Both the position numbers and the translations under genes were made by a program. The notes under the pieces were generated by a model that ran no database searches, was not told the origin of the DNA, and saw only the letters and a list, made by a program, of their open reading frames with translations. From NCBI RefSeq assembly GCF_000716445.1, contig NZ_JNWK01000129.1, forward strand, positions 1-5,357: a DNA stretch of 5,357 nt, given 5' to 3'. The stretch is from Streptomyces wedmorensis (GTDB lineage Bacteria; Actinomycetota; Actinomycetes; Streptomycetales; Streptomycetaceae). Positions 1-5,357 of this stretch are shown here, piece by piece. The first letter of the stretch is position 1; every line of letters begins with the position of its first letter.

Positions 1-729
1 CAGCATGCCGACGCCCTCGGCCCAGCCCGTGCCGTCCGCCGCGGCCGCGAACGGCTTGCAGCGGCCGTCCACGGACAGGCCCCGCTGCCGCGAGAAGTCG
101 ACGAAGGCGTCCGTTCCGGTCATGACGGTCACACCGCCGGCCAGGGCCATGGCGCACTCGCCCGACCGCAGCGACCGCGCGGCCAGGTGCAGGGCGACGA
201 GCGACGAGGAGCAGGCGGTGTCCAGCGTCACCGCCGGGCCTTCCAGGCCGAGGACGTACGAGACGCGGCCGGAGACGACGGCGTTGGACGAACCGGTGAT
301 GCGGTGCCCCTCCACCAGTTCGGGCGTCGCGTGCAGACGCAGCGCGTAGTCCTGGGTGTTGACCCCGGCGAAGACGCCGATGTCGCTGCCCCGGAGGGTC
401 GTCGGGTCGATCCCCGCCCGCTCGAACGTCTCCCAGGACGTCTCCAGGAGCAGCCGCTGCTGCGGGTCCATCGCCAGCGCCTCGCGCGGCGAGATGCCGA
501 AGAAGTCGGCGTCGAAACCGGCCGCGTCGTCGAGGAAGGCGCCTCGACGGGTGTAGGTCGTGCCCGGGTGGTCGGGGTCGGGGTGGTGGAGGGCGTCGAG
601 GTCCCAGCCCCGGTCGGCGGGGAAGTCGGTGATCGCGTCGGTGCCCGCGGCGAGCAGCTCCCACAGGTCCTCGGGGCTGCTCACCCCGGCCGGGAAGCGG
701 CACCCCATGGCGACGATCGCGATGGGCTC
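1..729 (-). other. Ketosynthase domain of the following module (N-terminal part, cut by window edge)
   Basis: The KS opens with [20 protein letters not shown] and continues with the familiar [40 protein letters not shown] and DTACSSS (Cys codon 211-213), ending at [11 protein letters not shown]. About 243 residues are visible with no gap or frame change, so the damage in the first KS does not recur in the visible part here. The His motifs lie beyond the edge. It is an elongating KS and shows that the protein holds at least two modules. Confidence 0.95.
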
Positions 730-3700
730 GTCCGCGGCGGCCGGCGTGCCCGTCGGGATGCCGGAGTCCTCGGACCGCGCGCCCACGAGTTCGGACCGCA
801 GGTGTCGTGCGAGGTCCTGCGGGTTCGGGTGGTCGTAGAGGAGCGTCGCGGGCAGCCTGAGGCCGGTCGCGGCGCTCAGCCGGTTGCGGAACTCCACCGA
901 GGTGAGGGAGTCGAATCCGAGGTCGCGGAAGGGACGGGACGCGTCGGCCTGGTTCCGGGCGGAGTGGCCGAGCACCTGCGAGGCGTGGCCGCCGATCAGG
1001 TCGAGCAGGGACTTCTCCTGCTCGACCGGACCGAGGGCGGCCAGCCGCCCGCCCCAGTCGTCGCCGTGCGCGGTGGCACCGCTCGCGACCGGCCGCCGGC
1101 TGGGGACGAGTCCGCGCAGGAGGGAGGGAACCGGGGCGGTACGGGACTGGGCGCGCAGCCCGGCGAGATCCAGCTCGGCCGGCAGGAGGAAGGATTCGGC
1201 GGCCCGGAGCGCGCTGTCGAACAGCTCCATGCCCACCGCGGCCGTGATCTCGGACATTCCGGTGCGGCGGTTGCGCAGCGCGTCGGCCTGGCCGAGATGT
1301 GCCGTCATCTCGCTGTTCCCGGCCCAGCCGCCCCAGGCGAGGGAGGTGGCGGGCAGCCCGGCCGCGTGACGGCGCCTGGCCAGCGCGTCGAGGAAGGCGT
1401 TCGCGGCCGCGTAGTTGCCCTGGCCCGGGTTCCCCAGCGTTCCCGCGGCCGACGAGAACAGGACGAACACCGCCAGGTCGAGGTCACGCGTGAGTTCGTC
1501 GAGCACCAGCGCCGCGTCCGCCTTGGGCCGGAAGACCGTGTCGAGACGCTCGGCGGTCAGGGCGGTGACCACGCCGTCGTCCAGCACACCGGCCGTGTGG
1601 ATCACCCCGGTCAGCGGGGCGTCCGCAGGCACGGCGGCGAGCACACCGGCGACCGCCTCGCGGTCGGCCACGTCGCAGGCCGTGATCCGTACGCGGGCGC
1701 CCAGCGCGGCGAGCTCCTCCTCCAGCGCGTCCGCGCCCGGTGCCCGCGGCCCCCGGCGGCTCACCAGCACCAGGGATCCGACCCTGTGCTCCCGCACCAG
1801 GTGCCGGGCCACCAGCCGGCCGAGTCCGCCGGTCCCGCCGGTGATCAGCACGGTCCCCGCCGGGTCCAGCGCCCGGTCCCGCTCCGTCGTCACGACGGCC
1901 CGCTCCAGACGGGGCACCCACACGGCACCCGCACGGACCGCCGCCTGCGGCTCGCCGGACTCCAGGACGCCCGCGAGGACGCCCGCTTCGGTTCCGGCCT
2001 CGGTGCCGGCTACGGCTTCTGCTTCGGTGCCGGTTCCGGTGGCTGCTTCGGTTCCGGATTCGGTGTCGGCTTCGGCGCCGACCTCGGCTTCGGCTTCGGC
2101 TTCGGCGCCGACTTCGGCTTCGGCTTCGGCTTCGGCTTCGGCTTCGGTGTCGACGAGGACGATCCGGCCGGGGTGTTCGGCCTGCGCCGAGCGCAGCAGA
2201 CCCCACGCCGCCGCCGCGGAGAGGTCCGTCGGTTCGTGGTCTCCGTGCACGGCGACCGCCCCGTGGGTGAGCACCGCCAACCGGGTCTCGTCCAGGGCGG
2301 GTTCGGCGAGCCATGCCTGGAGCAGGTCCAGGATCCGGGCGGTGGCCTCGCGGCCGCCGTCGGAGGGCGCGCCGCCGCGGAGGTCGGCCAGGAGCACCCC
2401 GGAGGGGGTGCGGGTCCCGGCCAGCGCGCGGACGTCGTCGGCGGTGTCCACCGCGGTCATCGCGGGCAGTTCCGCGTCCGGCGTCAGCGGGAGGCGCTCC
2501 CAGCCCACGCGGTACATCCGGTCGGCGGCCGCGCCCGGTGCCGACGCCGTGGGAGCCGGCGGCCGGAAGCGCAGCGACTCCACCGAGGCCACCGGGACGC
2601 CGGAAGCGTCGGCCAGCCGCATGCCGACGCTGTCGGGGCCCGTCGGGGTGAGGTGAACGCGCAGGACCGTCGCGCCCTCCGCCCACAGCCGTACGCCGGT
2701 CCAGTGGGAGGGCAGCGCCGGCAGATGTTCCGGCCGGACGTCGACACACGCGTCGAGCAGGGCCGGGTGAATCCCGAACCCGTCGACGCGGACCGCCTCG
2801 TCGGGCAGCGCGACCTCGGCGAAGACCTCCTCGCCCCGGGTCCACACGCCGTCCGCCTCGGCGATCGCGTCCCGCGGCGGCCACTGGGTCAGTTCGAAAC
2901 CGGGGGCCGTGGTGTCGGGGGCGAGCCGCCCGGAGGCATGCCTGGTCCACGGCGAGCCCGGTCCGGCGTCCGCACGGCGCGCGTGCACCTGGAGGGTCCG
3001 TTCCCCGGACGCGTCGCCCTCGCCGACCTCCACCCGCAGGTGTACGCCGCCCTGTTCGGGCAGGACGAGCGGGGCCTCCATCAGCAGCTCGGCAAGGAGT
3101 CCGCAGCCGGCCTCGTCGCCGGCCCGCACCGCGAGCTCGACGAAGACCGCGGCGGGCACGCGCACGGTCCCGGCCGTCATGTGATCGGCCAGCCACGGAT
3201 GCGTGCGGAGCGACAGACGTGAACTGAACAGCAGTCCGCCCGAGTCGGGCACCTCGACCATCGCGCCGAGCAGCGGATGATCGACGGCCCCGAGGCCCAG
3301 GCCCTCCGCGTCGACGACGCCTTCGGCGTTCTCCAGCCAGTAGCGCTGTCGCCGGAAGGCGTAGGTCGGCAGCTCCACCGGCCACTCCGCGCTCTCACCG
3401 AGCAGGGGCTTCCAGTCGACCGCCAGGCCGTGTACGTGCAGGGCTGCCAGGGCGGCCAGGGCCGCACGCACCTCGTCGTGCTCGCGGCGCAGCGACGGTA
3501 CGAAGACGGTGTCGTCGCCCGTCAGGCAGTCCGGGCCCATCGCCGACAGCACGGCGTCCGGCCCCAGCTCCAGGCAGACGGAGACGCCGGCGCGCTCCAG
3601 CGCCCGCACGCCGTCGGCGAACCGCACGGTCGCCCGGACGTGGCCGACCCAGTACTCGGGGTCCGTGAGGAGCTCAGGGGCGGCGATCTCACCGGTCACG

Positions 3701-4230
3701 TTGGACACGAGGGGGATCCGCGGAGGCCGGAACGCCAGCTCCCCGAGCACGGCCCGGAACTCGTCCAGCATCGGCTCCATCAGCACCGAATGGAAAGCGT
3801 GCGAGACCGACAGACGCCGGGTCTTCACCCCCTGCGCCACCAGCCGCTCCGCGACGGCGAGGACTTGCTGCTCGACACCCGAGACCACGACGGAGGACGG
3901 TCCGTTCACGGCCGCGATGTCGACGCCCGATGTCAGGAGCGGGCGCACCACCTCCTCCGGCGCGGCGACCGACACCATCGCGCCGCCGGACGGCAGGGCC
4001 TGCATCAGCCGGCCACGGGCCGCGACCAGCGTCGCCGCGTCCTCCAGCGACAGCACTCCCGCCACGTGCGCGGCCGTCACCTCACCCACCGAATGACCGC
4101 CGACGAAGTCGGGGCGGACGCCCCAGGACTCCATCAGCCGGAACAGCGCCGTCTCCACCGCGAACAGCCCGGCCTGCGTGAACACCGTCCGGTCCAGGGC
4201 CCCTTCGCCCGCCCCGAACACGACGTCCGC
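1..4230 (-). CDS. PKS fragment C: acyltransferase remainder, DH, KR, ACP and start of next ketosynthase
   Basis: An open frame runs without a stop from about 4230 to the left edge, in which codons fall on positions 1-3, 4-6 and so on. It starts inside the AT at [17 protein letters not shown] and covers the AT active site, a malonyl signature, a DH, a psiKR/KR pair, an ACP and about 243 residues of a second KS. The ACP and second KS are joined by a short Ala/Pro/Gly-containing linker with no docking domain or stop, so at least one more module follows on the same polypeptide. No plausible translation start is visible at the right end, so as drawn this piece would not be translated alone. Only the in-frame DH gap and the Glu/Ala insert disturb it. 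Confidence 0.88.
784..1020 (-). other. Acyl carrier protein domain
   Basis: The ACP carries the chain on a phosphopantetheine arm. The attachment serine is in [15 protein letters not shown] (Ser codon 907-909). The helix I region [16 protein letters not shown] precedes it, and the third and fourth helix region [20 protein letters not shown] follows. All landmarks of a modular PKS ACP are present at normal spacing. A linker beginning [11 protein letters not shown] leads into the next KS. Confidence 0.95.
1141..2520 (-). other. Ketoreductase (structural psiKR plus catalytic KR), B-type, no ER between
   Basis: The KR reduces the beta-keto group with NADPH. The structural half begins at MYRVGWERL and includes [23 protein letters not shown]. 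The catalytic half has the Rossmann motif TGGTGGLG (about 1819-1842), Lys in FRPKADAA, Ser in FSSAAG (codon 1450-1452), and Tyr and Asn in [10 protein letters not shown] (Tyr codon 1411-1413), so the catalytic set is complete. The LDD motif in [10 protein letters not shown] and the absence of the A-type Trp predict a B-type alcohol. No proline follows two residues after the Tyr, so B1 is more likely than B2. No ER lies between DH and KR. A 56-residue Glu/Ala insert separates the two halves. Confidence 0.93.
1981..2148 (-). repeat. Glu/Ala low-complexity insert built on a GCCGAA hexamer
   Basis: Within the KR the coding strand has runs of alternating GAA and GCC codons, interrupted twice by GTC-GGC-GCC (Val-Gly-Ala), then degenerating into Gly/Thr/Ala/Glu steps such as GTEAGTEAG. 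The 56 residues hold 17 Glu, 1 Asp and no Lys or Arg. Of the 17 Glu codons 15 are GAA, while GAG dominates the rest of the gene. It lies between PGRIVLVD and [10 protein letters not shown], where PKS KRs usually have a short loop of perhaps 15-20 residues. Slipped-strand expansion fits the sequence well. The frame is kept. Confidence 0.92.
2557..3300 (-). other. Dehydratase domain with probable in-frame deletion
   Basis: The DH would remove water from the beta-hydroxyl intermediate. The first half starts at [12 protein letters not shown] and contains HPWLADH followed by the intact HxxxGxxxxP motif: His codon 3181-3183, Gly 3169-3171, Pro 3154-3156. The second catalytic residue, Asp of [10 protein letters not shown], is at 2752-2754. 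Between them, [14 protein letters not shown] runs straight into [15 protein letters not shown], without the usual 20 or so residues carrying YGPxF. In addition, the DxxxQ/H motif reads DACVD, and the stretch up to LPSHWTGV is short. Activity is doubtful even if the frame were repaired elsewhere. Confidence 0.8.
3301..3480 (-). other. Post-AT linker
   Basis: This short segment between AT and DH contains [20 protein letters not shown] and then [10 protein letters not shown]. The pattern ending in LPTYxFxRxRYW is the standard end of the AT-DH linker in modular PKSs and wraps back onto the AT and KS-AT linker in known structures. It looks complete here. Confidence 0.85.
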
Positions 4231-4250
4231 GACCCCGTGAACAGGACGGC
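3481..4250 (-). other. Acyltransferase domain, malonyl-CoA type, with N-terminal deletion
   Basis: The AT loads the extender unit onto the ACP. The active-site serine lies in GHSVGE (Ser codon 4090-4092), and the specificity motif is HAFH (3790-3801). In known PKS ATs these together indicate malonyl-CoA; methylmalonyl ATs usually show GHSQG and YASH. The C-terminal part ([36 protein letters not shown]) is normal. At the N-terminus the first strand LAVLFTG is joined directly to [10 protein letters not shown]. The GQGxQ loop, whose glutamine helps form the oxyanion hole, and the helix after it (about 35-40 residues) are missing, and the frame changes at 4228-4235. Confidence 0.9.
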
Positions 4251-4700
4251 GAGCCGGCCGCCGTCCGCGCCCTCTCCGGTGACCACGCCTGATACGGCCT
4301 CGCCCCGCGCCAGCGCGTCGAGCCCCGCCAGCGCCTCGGCGCGGTCGTCCGCCACGATCACGGCGCGCTCCGACAGCGCACTCCGGGTCCCGACCAGCGC
4401 ACGCCCGGTCTCCGCCAGGCCCACCTCCGCACGGGCCGACAGGAACGACGCCAACTCCCGTGCCTGTGCGGCGAGTCCCTCGCGTCCGCGCGCCGAAAGC
4501 ACCAGCGGGACCGGGCCGGAGAACTCGGTCTCGGCCGTCGCCGCAGGCGCCGGTTCCGGGGCCTGCTCCAGGATCACGTGGGCGTTGGTGCCGCTGATCC
4601 CGAAGGAGGAGACGCCCGCGCGGCGGGGCCGGTCGAGCTCGGGCCAGGGCCGGGCCTCCGTCAGGAGCTCGACGGCACCGGCGGTCCAGTCGACCTGCCC
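4134..4700 (-). CDS. PKS fragment B: end of ketosynthase, KS-AT linker and first strand of the acyltransferase
   Basis: In this phase the KS tail resumes at [18 protein letters not shown], followed by the conserved [17 protein letters not shown] and a normal KS-AT linker beginning [16 protein letters not shown]. It then enters the AT with GRLAVLFTG at about 4256-4233. After FTG the conserved sequence stops. The frame continues with about 30 arginine- and serine-rich residues unlike any AT and ends at the stop 4134-4136. The genuine coding part is therefore about 4700-4233. No start codon or ribosome binding site makes this an independent gene. It is the middle of the PKS, displaced from the frames on both sides. 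Confidence 0.72.
   Translation of the reverse strand, partial: GQVDWTAGAVELLTEARPWPELDRPRRAGVSSFGISGTNAHVILEQAPEPAPAATAETEFSGPVPLVLSARGREGLAAQARELASFLSARAEVGLAETGRALVGTRSALSERAVIVADDRAEALAGLDALARGEAVSGVVTGEGADGGRLAVLFTGSRTSCSGRAKGPWTGRCSRRPGCSRWRRRCSG
4251..4565 (-). other. KS-AT linker
   Basis: This is the structured linker between KS and AT, in the same phase as the KS tail. It begins with a short Pro/Ala-rich stretch and continues with [36 protein letters not shown] and [13 protein letters not shown]. These match the usual order of the linker's helices and strands and show no gap. It matters because it proves that the middle frame is real coding sequence. Confidence 0.8.
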
Positions 4701-5356
4701 ACCGCGTCCACATCGGCGGACCGGAGGCCCGCGTTGGCCAGCGCCGTCCGGACGACCGCCTGCTGGGAGGGGCCGTTGGGGGCGGTCAGGCCGTTCGAGG
4801 CGCCGTCCTGGTTGACGGCCGTCCCGCGCACCACGGCCCAGATGCGGCGGCCGTTGCGCACCGCGTCCGACAGCCGCTCCAGGAGGAGGACGCCTGCGCC
4901 CTCGGACCAGCCGGTGCCGTCGGCCGCCGCCGCGAAGGACTTGCAGCGGCCGTCGGGCGCCAGGCCGCGCTGGCGGGAGAACCCGACGAAGGAGCTGGGC
5001 GAGGTCATCACGGTCACGCCGCCCGCGAGGGCCAGCGAGGACTCGCCGGACCGCAGGGACTGCGTCGCCAGGTGCAGGGCCACCAGCGAGGACGAGCAGG
5101 CCGTGTCGATGGTCACGGCCGGGCCTTCGAGGCCGAGGAAGTACGAGATGCGTCCGGAGAGCACGCTGCCCGCGCCGCCGGTCAGCAGGTAGCCCTCGAC
5201 ACCGTCGGCGTCGTCGCCGGAGCCCTGCCCGTGTCCGGCGGCGTAGTCCTGGTGCATGGCGCCGGTGAAGACGCCGACCGGCTTGCCCCGCAACCCGGCA
5301 GGATCGACACCCGCCCGCTCGAGGACCTCCCACGACGCCTCCAGCATCAACCGCTG
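4661..5356 (-). CDS. PKS fragment A: N-terminal two thirds of a ketosynthase, ends in a premature stop
   Basis: This phase enters from beyond the right edge with [16 protein letters not shown] and runs through the KS core: [23 protein letters not shown], the active-site DTACSSS (Cys codon 5096-5098), [31 protein letters not shown] and [14 protein letters not shown]. It is convincing as far as SADVDAV at 4700. There a normal KS would continue with the EAHGTGT motif, but this frame gives about 12 unrelated residues and stops at 4661. No real start codon belongs here; the TTG at 5350-5348 is an internal leucine of the KS. As written, translation from the upstream gene body would terminate here. 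Confidence 0.75.
   Translation of the reverse strand, partial: QRLMLEASWEVLERAGVDPAGLRGKPVGVFTGAMHQDYAAGHGQGSGDDADGVEGYLLTGGAGSVLSGRISYFLGLEGPAVTIDTACSSSLVALHLATQSLRSGESSLALAGGVTVMTSPSSFVGFSRQRGLAPDGRCKSFAAAADGTGWSEGAGVLLLERLSDAVRNGRRIWAVVRGTAVNQDGASNGLTAPNGPSQQAVVRTALANAGLRSADVDAVGRSTGPPVPSSS
4889..5356 (-). repeat. Direct-repeat partner of the second ketosynthase (copy at about 1-459)
   Basis: The visible part of the first KS and positions 1-459 encode the same KS region, with long shared stretches such as [31 protein letters not shown] and [10 protein letters not shown] and matching DNA in the conserved core. These are ordinary intermodular KS repeats about 4.9 kb apart in direct orientation. 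They are a substrate for homologous recombination and a known cause of assembly errors in PKS loci. Confidence 0.8.
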
Positions 5357-5357
5357 C

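Larger units (their letters stand above)
1..5357 (-). pseudogene. Modular type I polyketide synthase gene, partial at both ends, reading frame broken twice
   Basis: One PKS gene spans the whole window on the minus strand, in the domain order KS-AT-DH-KR-ACP-KS. Homologous protein sequence is continuous in order but sits in three frames, with switches at about 4695-4702 and 4228-4235. At each switch conserved residues are missing, so these are deletions rather than single-base slips. After the first switch the original frame meets a stop at 4661-4663; after the second, the middle frame stops at 4134-4136. The repeat distance from the QR before the first KS's LMLEAS to the same point in the second KS is about 4,900 bases (about 1,630 residues), shorter than I would expect for this domain set despite a 56-residue insert. 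I call it a pseudogene as written. A misassembled but intact gene is the main alternative. Start, stop and promoter all lie outside the window. Confidence 0.8.
4566..5357 (-). other. Ketosynthase domain of module 1 (partial at N-terminus, with internal deletion)
   Basis: KS domains accept the growing chain on Cys and condense it with the extender on the ACP, using two histidines. Here the Cys is present in DTACSSS (5087-5107), so this is an elongating KS and not a KSQ loading type. The sequence jumps from SADVDAV straight to QVDWTAGAV. The HGTGT histidine and the NIGH histidine, normally within the next 75 or so residues, are both missing, and the frame shifts at the joint. The C-terminal [12 protein letters not shown] is normal. 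As written it cannot be a working KS. Confidence 0.9.

Noticed and set aside
1981..2148. Gly-Phe repeats on the plus strand, resembling FG-repeat or silk-like protein
   Set aside because: They are only the antisense reading of the Glu/Ala codon repeat and sit within the unsupported antisense frame.
187..3222. A plus-strand open frame of about 1,011 codons, antisense to the PKS
   Set aside because: It has no recognisable domain and is rich in Arg, Gly, Val and Pro, as expected from the reverse of GC-rich codons. The opposite strand encodes clear PKS domains throughout. Long antisense frames are common in such DNA.
1801..3300. An enoylreductase between DH and KR
   Set aside because: The space is filled by the end of the DH, the psiKR half and the Glu/Ala insert. 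No ER NADPH motif or zinc-free MDR-like sequence is present.
1484..3385. Minus-strand frame of 633 codons with Arg/Ser-rich repeats, resembling an SR protein
   Set aside because: It is an out-of-phase shadow of the PKS frame. The conserved DH, KR and catalytic motifs are all in the other phase, and the Arg/Ser run is the same hexamer repeat read one base off.
3177..3467. Small minus-strand frame of 96 codons at the AT-DH boundary
   Set aside because: It overlaps the PKS in another phase, resembles no family I recognise, and the in-phase reading gives standard post-AT linker and DH sequence.
4134..4710. Programmed ribosomal frameshifting as an explanation for the frame changes
   Set aside because: Programmed shifts keep all the protein sequence. 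Here conserved blocks are missing at both switches, and no slippery run or obvious stimulatory structure is visible there.

Overview
The window is very GC-rich (visibly around 70% or more, with third codon positions almost always G or C) and is filled by one gene on the minus strand: the interior of a modular type I polyketide synthase (PKS) of actinomycete, probably Streptomyces-like, origin. Neither end of the gene is in view and no stretch is non-coding. No tRNA, rRNA, CRISPR, promoter, terminator or insertion sequence was seen.

Read 5357 down to 1, the layout is: KS (enters part-way, at about 5356-4566), KS-AT linker, AT (4250-3481), post-AT linker, DH (3300-2557), psiKR plus KR (2520-1141), ACP (1020-784), short linker, then the KS of the next module (729-1, runs off the edge). 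There is no ER. The AT carries GHSVG and HAFH, which predicts malonyl-CoA. The KR has its cofactor motif, its Lys/Ser/Tyr/Asn set and an LDD motif (B-type). The ACP has its phosphopantetheine serine. An intact module of this kind would add two carbons and leave a beta-hydroxyl or, with a working DH, a double bond.

The module is not intact as written. Coding moves between three reading frames: phase 2 (5356 to about 4700), phase 0 (about 4700 to 4231) and phase 1 (about 4230 to 1). At both switches a block of conserved sequence is missing. In the KS about 75 residues are absent, including both catalytic histidines. In the AT about 35-40 residues are absent, including the GQGxQ motif. In the DH about 20 residues including the YGPxF motif are absent, in frame. 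The nucleophiles or first catalytic residues (KS Cys, AT Ser, DH His) all remain. This is either a decayed or recombined PKS gene or an assembly/consensus error in repetitive PKS DNA; the sequence alone cannot decide.

A second oddity is a 168-base, Glu/Ala-rich low-complexity insert (hexamer GCCGAA) in the psiKR-KR junction, with Glu codon use unlike the rest of the gene. I see no sign of a new biological system; the notable content is the pattern of damage and the repeat insert.
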